Origin: JBBQLG01 sp964251665
GTDB taxonomy: Bacteria; Bacteroidota; Bacteroidia; Cytophagales; Spirosomataceae
NCBI GenBank assembly: GCA_964251665.1
Contig: CAXUKO010000010.1
Location: 193,962 to 257,961, forward strand
Direction: 5' to 3'
Length of the DNA stretch: 64,000 nucleotides
Made by a program: the position numbers and the translations under genes. Shown here piece by piece: positions 9,080-16,794 of this stretch. Numbering within the stretch: the stretch's first letter is position 1; every line of letters begins with the position of its first letter. The notes under the pieces are model-generated. The model saw only the letters and a list, made by a program, of their open reading frames with translations. It did not search any database and had not been told where the DNA came from.

Positions 9080-9812
9080 ACAGGCCGAGTTGCTGGCCCG
9101 CAGTCCGGCCCGGCCCATAACCGACGTAACCGAATTTGGCAGGACGCTGGTTGTCGCTCCCCACCCCGATGATGAGTCGCTGGGCGCGGGCGGGGCCATT
9201 GCGCTGCTGCGCGATGCCAACGTACCGGTTCATGTGCTATTTGTTAGTGATGGTAGTCAGTCACACCCGAACTCACCCACGTATCCAGCCCGGCGACTGA
9301 GTGAATTGCGGGAAGACGAGGCCCGGCAGGCTTTACACATCCTGAATGTGACGCCTGAGTCGGCCATATTCTTACGGCTGCCCGATACTCAGGTACCAAC
9401 ACCGAACGACGTGGAATTTGCCCCAGCGGTCGACGCCGTATGGCGCATACTCAATGAACTGAAACCTGATACGGTACTGGTGCCCTGGCGTCGTGATCCG
9501 CACCGCGACCACCGCGCTACCTGGCAACTGCTGTATGAGGCCGTACAAAAACAGGCTTTACAACCCCGGTGGCTCGAATACCCGATCTGGCTTTGGGAAT
9601 TAGGTGGTGAAGCCGATCAGCCCCGGCCCGGCGAAGTTCGGGTGCTGCAAATATCCATTGGACTGGCAGTTGACCGGAAGAAACGGGCCATTGCCGCCCA
9701 CCGTTCACAGGTGACACGGCTGATTAACGATGACCCTACGGCGTTTTACCTCTCGCCCGAGTTACTGGCTCATTTCGACGTACCGCACGAATTGTTTTTT
9801 GAACCGATCTGA
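9057..9812 (+). CDS. PIG-L family N-deacetylase
   Basis: A 251-residue zinc-dependent deacetylase of the PIG-L/LmbE family. The hallmark APHPDDE is at residues 34-40 (His36, Asp38, Asp39 as metal and catalytic residues), and the third ligand region is PHRDHRATW. Family members remove an acetyl group from N-acetylglucosamine units in GPI precursors, mycothiol, bacillithiol or antibiotic intermediates. No thiol-biosynthesis genes lie nearby, so a glycan or glycolipid substrate made with the neighbouring glycosyltransferase is more likely. The start overlaps the preceding dehydrogenase gene by 23 bases. Confidence 0.9.
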   Translation: MPTISGHKQAELLARSPARPITDVTEFGRTLVVAPHPDDESLGAGGAIALLRDANVPVHVLFVSDGSQSHPNSPTYPARRLSELREDEARQALHILNVTPESAIFLRLPDTQVPTPNDVEFAPAVDAVWRILNELKPDTVLVPWRRDPHRDHRATWQLLYEAVQKQALQPRWLEYPIWLWELGGEADQPRPGEVRVLQISIGLAVDRKKRAIAAHRSQVTRLINDDPTAFYLSPELLAHFDVPHELFFEPI

Positions 9813-9821
9813 CTGTTTTCC

Positions 9822-10415
9822 ATGAATCCACCTAAAGACACGTTGACGCAGACGTATTTCGATGATGTATACAGGGCCAGCGATGATCCGTGGAATTTTA
9901 CCACGAGCGATTACGAACGGGCCAAATATGAGGCTACGCTGGCGGCCCTGCCGAAGACACACTATACGAATGCATTCGAGATTGGCTGTTCCATTGGTGT
10001 GCTGAGTGCGATGCTGGCTCCGCGCTGCGCTGCGCTGTTGTCGATTGATGCCAGTGCGTTACCGCTCAAAACCGCCCGCGAACGCCTGGCTCCTTATCCG
10101 CAGGTGACGGTTGAGCAACGGAGCATCCCCGCTGATTCCCCGGCCAGCCCGTTTGACTTAATTCTGCTCTCGGAAGTGGGGTATTACCTGTCCGTTGCTG
10201 ATCTGGCACTGGCGCGCACACAAATCACGGCTAATCTGGTTACGGGGGGCGACCTCGTGCTGGTTCACTGGACACCCCCCGTACATGATTATCCCCTCAC
10301 CGGCGATCAGGTCCATGAGGCTTTTATGGCCGTTAGTGGCTCCAACCAGCCACTGACTCACCTGCATAATCAGCGGGCGGATACCTACCGGCTCGATGTG
10401 TTCAGGAAAAATTAA
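9822..10415 (+). CDS. NodS-like SAM-dependent methyltransferase
   Basis: A 197-residue class I methyltransferase. The opening YFDDVYRASDDPWNF followed by DYERAKYEATLAAL is typical of the NodS-like group, and the SAM-binding motif I is FEIGCSIGVLS (about residues 51-61), with the acidic post-I residue in LSIDAS. NodS N-methylates the free amine of a deacetylated chito-oligosaccharide after NodB; here the upstream PIG-L enzyme could likewise free an amine for methylation. This parallel is inference. It follows the PIG-L gene by 9 bases, and its stop codon overlaps the convergent glycosyltransferase by 4 bases. Confidence 0.85.
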   Translation: MNPPKDTLTQTYFDDVYRASDDPWNFTTSDYERAKYEATLAALPKTHYTNAFEIGCSIGVLSAMLAPRCAALLSIDASALPLKTARERLAPYPQVTVEQRSIPADSPASPFDLILLSEVGYYLSVADLALARTQITANLVTGGDLVLVHWTPPVHDYPLTGDQVHEAFMAVSGSNQPLTHLHNQRADTYRLDVFRKN

Positions 10416-11617
10416 TCGTGCTCCCGCAGAAAGGCCCGCAAGCCGGCAATGGCTGTTGTAATGGGTACGGTCTGCGGACACAGACTGCCTGTAACGGCTA
10501 TCTTCTCCTCCACGTTTGCCCAGAGTTGACCAAAATACCGGTTGGTGGCTGTTTCGCGGCAGAGCCAGTCCGGGTCGAACTGCAGTTGGGCAGCCATCGC
10601 CCGTAGATCGGCCTGGCGGTCAGTCTGGGCCATGGTTTGCCAGCAGTCGCGGAGGAGTCGGCGGCACTGAAACCGGCTAATCACCGCTTCGGCGCTGTCT
10701 ACCTGCGGTAGTTGTTGCGCCGTCGTCATATCGGCCCATTGTTTCAACTGCCACGAGAACCCAACATCCACACGGCCCTGCGTTCGGGTGGAGGTAAACA
10801 CCTTTACGCTCGGGCTCTTGCGTACTTTGGCGTCGATGCGGAGCATGGCCTGGTAGAACGCATCGTCTTCCAGATAGGGTACGGTGGGTAAGCGCCCGGC
10901 TTTCAGATAGGTCGCGCAGGTAACGGCTAAGCTGGCACCGAAATGCTGAAAATGACGCGGCCAGGGGTCATTTTCCATTGGGTCGATTCGGGCTTCGGCT
11001 TTGGCTACGAGGTGCCGATAGGTAACATCCAGCAAATGATAGCGACGGGCTGCCGGTTCGCCGGTGCGATTCGGTCGGGCCGCAACTGGCCGGGTCAGAA
11101 TGCGCCCGCCTACGGCATCGTTACCCCGGTCAATTTCGGCGATGGTCTGCGCAATCCAGTGAATGTCGGGTACCGTGTCTCCATCGGTCGACGCAATGAT
11201 TCCCCGTCCGTTTCCGGTGCTAAGCAGTCGTCGGCAGGCTTCATCCATCAATAGTCGCCGGACATGACCAATGTTGGCCTGTTCGCGGGGCAGGTGGACA
11301 TTGGCGATGTGCAGCGGAAACTGAGGAAACAGGGCCTGATACTGTACAGCCAATTCGTGGGAGGTATCGGTACAGTTGTTGGTCAGCACCAGCACTTCGT
11401 AGAGATCGGCAGATAGGGGAGCACCCGACAAAGATTGCTGGGTACGGAGAGAATCAAGCGTAGTGGTGAGGTGGTCGGCTTCGTTGCGAACCGGGATAAT
11501 AACCGATACGCGAAGTTCGGGGCCGGGTGGCAGTTGACTGAATAAATAAAGGTTTGCCGGGGAAACTGGTTTAGGCCGGACCCTATGAAGCTCCGGCTGG
11601 TCGAAAAATTGGGTCAT
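10412..11617 (-). CDS. Family 2 glycosyltransferase
   Basis: A 401-residue GT-A fold glycosyltransferase. The start is placed at 11617 (MTQFFDQPELHRVRPKP); a further 52 in-frame codons upstream have no recognizable domain and would cross a terminator hairpin. Visible motifs are RVSVIIPVRNEADHL (nucleotide-sugar binding, about 48-62), a DxD-type STDGDTVPD for the metal and diphosphate, and a C-terminal part with no strong membrane segment. It is encoded opposite to the dehydrogenase-PIG-L-methyltransferase genes but overlaps them tail to tail. From memory, these four families are found together in other bacteria too, so they likely share one pathway. Confidence 0.85.
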   Translation of the reverse strand: MTQFFDQPELHRVRPKPVSPANLYLFSQLPPGPELRVSVIIPVRNEADHLTTTLDSLRTQQSLSGAPLSADLYEVLVLTNNCTDTSHELAVQYQALFPQFPLHIANVHLPREQANIGHVRRLLMDEACRRLLSTGNGRGIIASTDGDTVPDIHWIAQTIAEIDRGNDAVGGRILTRPVAARPNRTGEPAARRYHLLDVTYRHLVAKAEARIDPMENDPWPRHFQHFGASLAVTCATYLKAGRLPTVPYLEDDAFYQAMLRIDAKVRKSPSVKVFTSTRTQGRVDVGFSWQLKQWADMTTAQQLPQVDSAEAVISRFQCRRLLRDCWQTMAQTDRQADLRAMAAQLQFDPDWLCRETATNRYFGQLWANVEEKIAVTGSLCPQTVPITTAIAGLRAFLREHD

Positions 11618-11741
11618 GCACGTTTTCCGTTGAGTAAATGGAAGAACCCAATCAGGTACAAAAGGGCCGTTCGCGCATTTATAAGCCGGAAGTACAGACA
11701 AATGTTTGGGGATTAGCGTTAGCGGCACCTTTGTAAAAAAA

Positions 11742-11777
11742 TGGCGTGTGCCATACCCAACGGCATAACACACGCCA
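11742..11777 (-). terminator. Rho-independent terminator with T-tract
   Basis: TGGCGTGTG (11742-11750) pairs with CACACGCCA (11769-11777). Read on the minus strand the stem is followed by a run of seven T. It lies just after the stop of the hydrolase at 11797 and before the glycosyltransferase gene. Confidence 0.85.
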
Positions 11778-11796
11778 AACCCTTATCCGTGGTTAG

Positions 11797-13098
11797 TTAC
11801 GGCCTGGCATGCCGCATCTCCAGCCCCACCGAGGTGCGGGGTTTGAAACCGGTCCACGGTCCGTCGGCATCGGTTTCTTTCAGATCGAAGTACTTTCCGT
11901 AGTCGAGTTTTTTGAGGTGCATGCCCAGAAATGCCGTTACAAAATGCTGGTTGATGTTATTAATCCGGCGCTCGTTCCAGGCTGGTTCGGCATAGTGCAT
12001 GTAATCGTCGAAGGGCATACCGGGTTTCATGGACTCGGCCGGGGGCGGGTTGGGGGCTACATTATGCCGGGCGTTAACGTAGGTCAGCAGATAGCGGTCG
12101 GCGTTAACGGCACCCTCATAGATGGCTTTAGTGCCTTTTTCGTAGCCAGATACATCGTCTTTACTACCCGCCACAAACAGCGTCGGGAGCCGCAGTCCGG
12201 CCAGGCCGGCGGCATCCCAAACGCCCCGTTCCATGCCCCAGGGGGCGAAAGCTACCACCGCTTTGATGCGCGGGTCCTGCGAGGTTTTGTACGCTGGTGA
12301 ATCCATCGTGCGGGTTTGCAGGGCAGTGCTGCCGCCGGCAATCTGCCCGAACAGCTTTACCGCCTGGGCGCTGTAGCCCGCTCCAACCGCATTAAGGGCA
12401 CCATAACCACCCATCGAATAGCCCACCAGTGCGGTATTGTCGGCATTAAGCAATCCGGTCAGGAAACTGCCACTCGCTTTAGCACTCAGCCGGGCCATTT
12501 CATTCAGTACGAACAGATCATCGAGGGAGCGGTTCAGCAGTGTGCTGGGAAAACCGGCCACATCGCGGTAGGTCGATTCAGTATGGTCAATGGCTACCAC
12601 GACGTACCCTTTGGACGCCAGATTTTCGGTCAGGTAGGTAAGCAGCAGCCGCGACCCGACGTAGCCGTGCGATACAATAACCAGCGGGTAAGCCCCTCCG
12701 CTGGGATCGGGTTCGGCCTCGCGCAGTGCCCGACCTGCGAACGTGAAGGGGACGAGGGGGCGTTTTGGATCGTTAAACCGGCCTAACACGTCTTCATACG
12801 CTACACGGGCCGGTTGTGCGGTCGGGATGCGGGCCGGATACCAGACTTCAACCGTCAGCGGACGGTCATACAGGGGGTGCTGACCGTCTTTCTGGTGCAG
12901 CACATCTACCTGACCGGTATGCAGCAGTTTCACCGTACGGACGCCAACACCAAAGGTGCCGCGAGCCGCGAGTTCGGGTGCATCGGGTAGGGGGTCACCA
13001 TACACAAAGGTGTTGTCGGGCGTTTGGGCAGTGGCCCGCCACGCGGTTGTCGGGCTGAAGAAGACAAAAAGCAGACAGAGGATAAGGGGGAATTTCAT
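11797..13098 (-). CDS. Secreted alpha/beta hydrolase (dienelactone/PAF-acetylhydrolase-like)
   Basis: A 433-residue hydrolase with a Sec signal peptide (MKFPLILCLLFVFFSPTTA, cleavage near residue 25). The nucleophile elbow is G-Y-S-M-G-G within ALVGYSMGGYGALN, and the oxyanion part is PLVIVSHGYVGSR. The region VVAIDHTESTYRD and the late Asp/His (VAGSKDDVSGYEKG, NARHNVAPNPPP) fit a complete triad. The overall layout resembles platelet-activating-factor acetylhydrolase and large dienelactone hydrolases acting on small esters. It has its own terminator, so it is probably a single-gene unit. Confidence 0.85.
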   Translation of the reverse strand: MKFPLILCLLFVFFSPTTAWRATAQTPDNTFVYGDPLPDAPELAARGTFGVGVRTVKLLHTGQVDVLHQKDGQHPLYDRPLTVEVWYPARIPTAQPARVAYEDVLGRFNDPKRPLVPFTFAGRALREAEPDPSGGAYPLVIVSHGYVGSRLLLTYLTENLASKGYVVVAIDHTESTYRDVAGFPSTLLNRSLDDLFVLNEMARLSAKASGSFLTGLLNADNTALVGYSMGGYGALNAVGAGYSAQAVKLFGQIAGGSTALQTRTMDSPAYKTSQDPRIKAVVAFAPWGMERGVWDAAGLAGLRLPTLFVAGSKDDVSGYEKGTKAIYEGAVNADRYLLTYVNARHNVAPNPPPAESMKPGMPFDDYMHYAEPAWNERRINNINQHFVTAFLGMHLKKLDYGKYFDLKETDADGPWTGFKPRTSVGLEMRHARP

Positions 13099-13168
13099 GG
13101 GAGTAAGGAGGGGTGAGGTTATACAGAGGCTATACGCATACAGGGTTGGGGATTAAAAATCACAGCAG

Positions 13169-13651
13169 CTAATCAAGCCCGATTTCGGCAAGCGATTGCC
13201 CCAGCAGGTCAGCCAGCACGGCCACAATCAGGTTGTGGTCCTGACGCTGGGGCAGTCCCGACACCGTGATGGTGCCGACGCAGCCCGTTCCCCGAAGTCG
13301 GAGTGGAAAACTGCCTCCATGCGTGGCATAATCGCGGGCGTCGATATCCGCTTTCTCGCTCAGCGTAGTCTGCTGCTGCTTCAATTCCAGCCCGAGGGCG
13401 TACGAACTCCGGTGATAGCGCAGCACGGTATTGCGTTTGCGTCGCGCCCACTCCACATTGTCGGGCGTGGTGCCGGGCATGGCCAGAAAAAACAGGGGCT
13501 GGCCATGTAACTGAATATCAATGGCAACTCCTTTTCCAATGGCTTCCACGGCTTCTTTCAGGCGGGTGCCGAGTATCCAGGCGGTGCCCGCATCGAAGCG
13601 GTCAAATACCAGGCGCTCCTCCTGAAGGGCAATACGGTCAAGGTCGGTCAT
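13169..13651 (-). CDS. UPF0303 / HbpS-like heme-degrading domain protein
   Basis: A 160-residue cytoplasmic protein of the UPF0303 (GlcG/HbpS-like) family. The ATG at 13651 (MTDLDRIALQEERLVFDRFD) is preferred over a TTG two codons upstream. Typical blocks are GVAIDIQLHGQPLFF, RRKRNTVLRYHRSSYALG, THGGSFPLRLRGTGCVGTITVSGLPQRQDH. The family is often labelled heme-degrading domain-containing, but for UPF0303 members the biochemical role is not well settled. It follows the hydrolase-gene start in tandem on the same strand with about 70 bases between, and may be transcribed before it. Confidence 0.8.
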   Translation of the reverse strand: MTDLDRIALQEERLVFDRFDAGTAWILGTRLKEAVEAIGKGVAIDIQLHGQPLFFLAMPGTTPDNVEWARRKRNTVLRYHRSSYALGLELKQQQTTLSEKADIDARDYATHGGSFPLRLRGTGCVGTITVSGLPQRQDHNLIVAVLADLLGQSLAEIGLD

Positions 13652-13894
13652 AAACAAAATGGGTTGATGAGGGCCGTCAAGTTACGGTAAAACCGGAGTG
13701 TTGGCTAAAAATTCGCCAGGGTGCCCGCTGCCCGGCCTTGGCGAAGGTACTGGTTTGACTTGCGTCACCTGGCTGCATGGCCGAACGGGTGACCCTTCAG
13801 GAATTTTAGCCGGTTACCGCCTTCACTTTTCGGCAACGTTGAATTGGGTACGTATTGGTTGGAGTCATGTACTGTTCATAATCATTACCCGAAC

Positions 13895-13902
13895 TACCTT
13901 TG
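13895..13902 (+). promoter_or_regulatory. -7 promoter element (TACCTTTG)
   Basis: TACCTTTG fits the Bacteroidota TAnnTTTG element and lies 43 bases before the dehydrogenase ATG at 13946, which is followed by a good purine-rich site (aggcaggaaacagc). A weak TGTT at 13873 could be part of the -33 element. Confidence 0.55.
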
Positions 13903-13945
13903 CTGGGTAAAGAGTCAACCGCTAACCAGTCAGGCAGGAAACAGC

Positions 13946-14674
13946 ATGAACATTTCCAACAACAAAATTTTGATCACCGGTGGCGCATCGGGCATTGGCC
14001 TGGGGCTTACCGAACGGTTTATCCGGGAGAACAATACCGTCATTATCTGTGGCCGACGGGAGGCCGCGCTCAGCGAAGTGGCCGCCAAATTCCCGTCTGT
14101 CATCACAAAGGTGTGTGATTTATCGGTTGCCGACGACCGGCAGGCCCTTTATCAGTGGATTGCCGACGAGCACCCCGACCTGACGGTATTGGTGAACAAT
14201 GCGGGTATACAGCAGTGGATGTCGGTTGCGGACGATGACTTTTTTGAGCGGGCTAAACAGGAAATTACGACGAACATTGAGGCCCCGCTGCACCTAACGT
14301 CGTTGTTTATCAAGCTGCCCGCCATCAGAACGATTGTCAACGTGACATCGGGTCTGGCCTTTACGCCACTCACCAAAGTGCCGGTTTATTCGGCCACTAA
14401 AGCGTTTTTTCATTCGTTCACTTTGTCATTACGGGCGCTGGTAAAAGCCAGTGGGATCGAAGTAATCGAGATGATTCCGCCCGCCCTCAATACCGACCTG
14501 GGCGGTAAGGGACTGCACGATCAGGCTCCACCGGTCAGTGCCTTTATCGACGCTGTTTTTGAGCAGTTAAAACAAGGCAAGACTGAACTAACCTTCGGGT
14601 TCAGCGAAGCAATGGCCAACGCCACGCCGGATGACCTGCGCACTACATTCAACCGAATGAACGCCGTTTCCTGA
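13946..14674 (+). CDS. Short-chain dehydrogenase (DltE-like)
   Basis: A 242-residue NAD(P)-dependent short-chain dehydrogenase/reductase. It starts at 13946 after AGGAAACAGC; the frame is open upstream but without protein-like features. The dinucleotide-binding motif is TGGASGIG (residues 9-16), NNAG follows, and the catalytic Tyr-x3-Lys is YSATK. The sequence is close in style to a second dehydrogenase at 48679-49410 (shared GNTVIICGRR/NNTVIICGRR, EHPxxxVLxNNAG, TSGLxF), so the two are paralogues. The reaction is a keto/hydroxyl interconversion of unknown substrate; DltE naming is by resemblance only. Confidence 0.9.
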   Translation: MNISNNKILITGGASGIGLGLTERFIRENNTVIICGRREAALSEVAAKFPSVITKVCDLSVADDRQALYQWIADEHPDLTVLVNNAGIQQWMSVADDDFFERAKQEITTNIEAPLHLTSLFIKLPAIRTIVNVTSGLAFTPLTKVPVYSATKAFFHSFTLSLRALVKASGIEVIEMIPPALNTDLGGKGLHDQAPPVSAFIDAVFEQLKQGKTELTFGFSEAMANATPDDLRTTFNRMNAVS

Positions 14675-14720
14675 CAGAAGATAGCGTCAGTTAAGGGGCA
14701 GCGTTATCTCGGTCATCGCC

Positions 14721-14759
14721 ATAAAAAAGGCACTTCTGTAGCAGAAGTGCCTTTTTTAT
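14721..14759. terminator. 18-bp perfect hairpin with A/T tracts
   Basis: Arms 14721-14738 and 14742-14759 (core GGCACTTCTG / CAGAAGTGCC) are perfect with a 3-base loop and flanking A6/T6 tracts. It is a bidirectional terminator for the dehydrogenase and the convergent DUF3500 gene. Confidence 0.9.
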
Positions 14760-14828
14760 GGAAAACCAAAAGAGCAGCGGGTGGTCTTGCCTCGCAACAA
14801 TACGGCGGAAGTGCCCCCGAAAACGAAG

Positions 14829-15896
14829 TCAATGTTTGGCTTCCAGATAATGCCGCTTTAATAAGTCCTCGCCAAAATCCTGACCCTTCTCGCGCAGAAT
14901 GGCGTGAATATGATTGCCATCGTTTTGAAACCCAACGTTGTCGTACTCGATCAGAAAATCGGGGCCGTTGATAATGTAGTAATGGGGTTTATTATTCTCA
15001 AGCGCCCCTACCCAGGCGAAATACACCTTGTCGATACCCGACTTCAGGATTTTATCGAAAAGCAGATGCGCTTTTTCGTGCTCGAAATTATGGGTGTACT
15101 CCTGAATCAGCAGCTTTAATAAATCCTTCTGGCCGTCGTCAAATTGCCCGGCTGCAATGCCGTAATAGCTGGTAATGCGCTGACTACCCTGCGGACTGGT
15201 GATGATGTCTTTGGGTACATCCTGCTTCAGCATCGCCACGGCTTTCTGCCTGTCGGTCAGGGCGTTGATGAGCATAAAGCCGTAATCTTCTTCCTTGCTC
15301 AATACCCGCAGGCCCGCATATTTAGCCGACTTCACTTCTGCCGGGTCGGTACCCACAAAATACGGCGACATGGATATATTTTTGCCGTCGGAGGTCAGGC
15401 TTAGCGCCATGTGATGACCGCCAAAATTCAGGCCCCAGGGCTGGTTCGGCTGGGGCTTACCCCAGACTGAGATGTAATAGTTGCCGTGCGACCATTTCAA
15501 CCCCTGCATCATGGACAGCATTTTCTGGTCGATCTCGCCCTTGTCGAATGCCTGCTGGTAGAGCGTATTCAGAATATCGTCCAACTGCATAATACTGGCC
15601 GTTTTCAGATACCCCTGCGAACTAAGCATGGCCGACAGCACCCTGTGAAACGCCATGCGGCTCTTGTCGGACAGCGAACCGTAGGCGATACCGGGCCGGG
15701 GAACCATGCCCACGGGCAGATTGGTCCATTTGTACCGCAGCGAATCAGTGAAGGCGTACTGCGTTTTGCCCAGTTCGTCGGCACTGAGCGTGCTCAGAAA
15801 CCGGTTGGCTGATTCGGTAAGCGGACTGACCGATTGGGCCAGTCCGGCCGAAGTTAGCAGGAGGTAAAAAAGAGGAAGGGTAAGTGCTTTTTTCAT
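14829..15896 (-). CDS. DUF3500 secreted protein
   Basis: A 355-residue protein with a Sec signal peptide from the chosen start at 15896 (MKKALTLPLFYLLLTSAGLAQ). The body matches DUF3500: FLSTLSADELGKTQYAFTDSLRYKWTNLP, GIAYGSLSDKSRMAFHRVLSAMLSSQG, and a His-rich core WGLNFGGHHMALSLTSDG. The last part, ILREKGQDFGEDLLKRHYLEAKH, is also typical. The family has no established activity; conserved His and Asp residues hint at a metal-dependent exported enzyme, which is only inference. A further 26 upstream in-frame codons are ignored because they precede the signal peptide. Confidence 0.85.
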   Translation of the reverse strand: MKKALTLPLFYLLLTSAGLAQSVSPLTESANRFLSTLSADELGKTQYAFTDSLRYKWTNLPVGMVPRPGIAYGSLSDKSRMAFHRVLSAMLSSQGYLKTASIMQLDDILNTLYQQAFDKGEIDQKMLSMMQGLKWSHGNYYISVWGKPQPNQPWGLNFGGHHMALSLTSDGKNISMSPYFVGTDPAEVKSAKYAGLRVLSKEEDYGFMLINALTDRQKAVAMLKQDVPKDIITSPQGSQRITSYYGIAAGQFDDGQKDLLKLLIQEYTHNFEHEKAHLLFDKILKSGIDKVYFAWVGALENNKPHYYIINGPDFLIEYDNVGFQNDGNHIHAILREKGQDFGEDLLKRHYLEAKH

Positions 15897-16244
15897 GGTA
15901 GTCAGGGCTGGTTTAGGCATCATACGCCCCGTTGAGGGCGTACTGTCCGAAGGTTGGCAAGGCAATAGTAGCAATGAGCGCGGTAATTATCGTTATGATA
16001 GTACCAAAAATCGGAACGGTCTGATTGCCAGAGGCTAATTTAGGAAACTCCAGCGTAAACAGTCAAAACCAGGCGATTGCTAACTGCCAAAAATAAACAA
16101 TCCTACTACGTAGCCACCGTCCCGACCGGCGACGCGGTCATGACGTTGACTAAGCCTGAGGGGCTGGGTTACCCTTTCCGGTCAGGTAGGATTTGTACAA
16201 ATTGTACCAGCAGGAATAGGAAGCGAACGAACTTCAGGGGTATT
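15897..16244. other. Non-coding stretch
   Basis: No convincing gene is seen here. A frame from 16077 (71 codons) lacks protein-like features and runs through the palindromic promoter region that follows, so it was not called. A near-palindromic GTACAAATTGTAC lies at about 16194-16206 and may be another regulator site. Confidence 0.5.
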
Positions 16245-16300
16245 AACTGGAAATTTCCAGTTATTTACTTTGTATTGCAAAGTACTTTTTAATACTTTTG
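16245..16300 (+). promoter_or_regulatory. Promoter with two palindromic operators
   Basis: The 18-bp perfect palindrome AACTGGAAATTTCCAGTT lies at 16245-16262. It is followed by TACTTTG-TATTG-CAAAGTA (16266-16284), a second inverted repeat. TTTG at 16269-16272 and TACTTTTG at 16293-16300 fit the -33 and -7 elements of a Bacteroidota promoter with 20 bases between. The second palindrome therefore covers the -33 box and spacer, as expected for a repressor operator. The controlled gene is the small membrane protein at 16341. Confidence 0.65.
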
Positions 16301-16340
16301 GTGCGTGGAGCACTTTTGGTAAAATAAAACCTATATAACC

Positions 16341-16625
16341 ATGCAGAACAGAAGACTTATTGGCATTGTACTCACCGTAGCGTTTATACTGTTCATACCC
16401 TTGACAGCCATGCAGTTCACTGATGAAGTGAGATGGACTCTTTTCGATTTTGTTGTCGCGGGTGTCCTGCTGCTCAGCACCGGTCTGCTGTGCGAGCTTG
16501 TACTGAGGAAGGTGCGTAGAACCGGCTACCGCATCGCCATCTGCGGGGTTCTTCTGATGGCGCTGATCCTGGTTTGGCTGGAACTGGCAGTCGGCATCTT
16601 CGGGACACCGCTCGCCGGGAGTTAG
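16341..16625 (+). CDS. Small integral membrane protein, 94 residues
   Basis: A small protein with three hydrophobic helices: about residues 6-24 (IGIVLTVAFILFIPLTAM), 33-54 (FDFVVAGVLLLSTGLLCEL) and 63-88 (YRIAICGVLLMALILVWLELAVG), with the basic loop LRKVRRTG between the last two. No catalytic motif is visible. Related small membrane proteins in Bacteroidota are uncharacterised. Its strong, palindrome-covered promoter suggests that it is tightly regulated, perhaps by a PadR- or Xre-type repressor encoded elsewhere; none lies next to it. Confidence 0.7.
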   Translation: MQNRRLIGIVLTVAFILFIPLTAMQFTDEVRWTLFDFVVAGVLLLSTGLLCELVLRKVRRTGYRIAICGVLLMALILVWLELAVGIFGTPLAGS

Positions 16626-16794
16626 CTCGTAAAGAGGTACGGCAACCAGCTGTCCGGTTGCGCCAGACCAGCCTGTATGGCCCCTGCCGACATGACGGCC
16701 GCTGCAATTGATAACAAAAACGTCATAAGCCCAACATTTTCAACCGCCGGATACGAGCCAATCCTGTTACTTTGTGAAACGTCAACTCATTCTT

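Noticed and set aside
16077..16292. 71-codon frame starting in the gap after the DUF3500 gene
   Set aside because: No protein-like pattern, and it runs through the palindromic promoter of the next gene.
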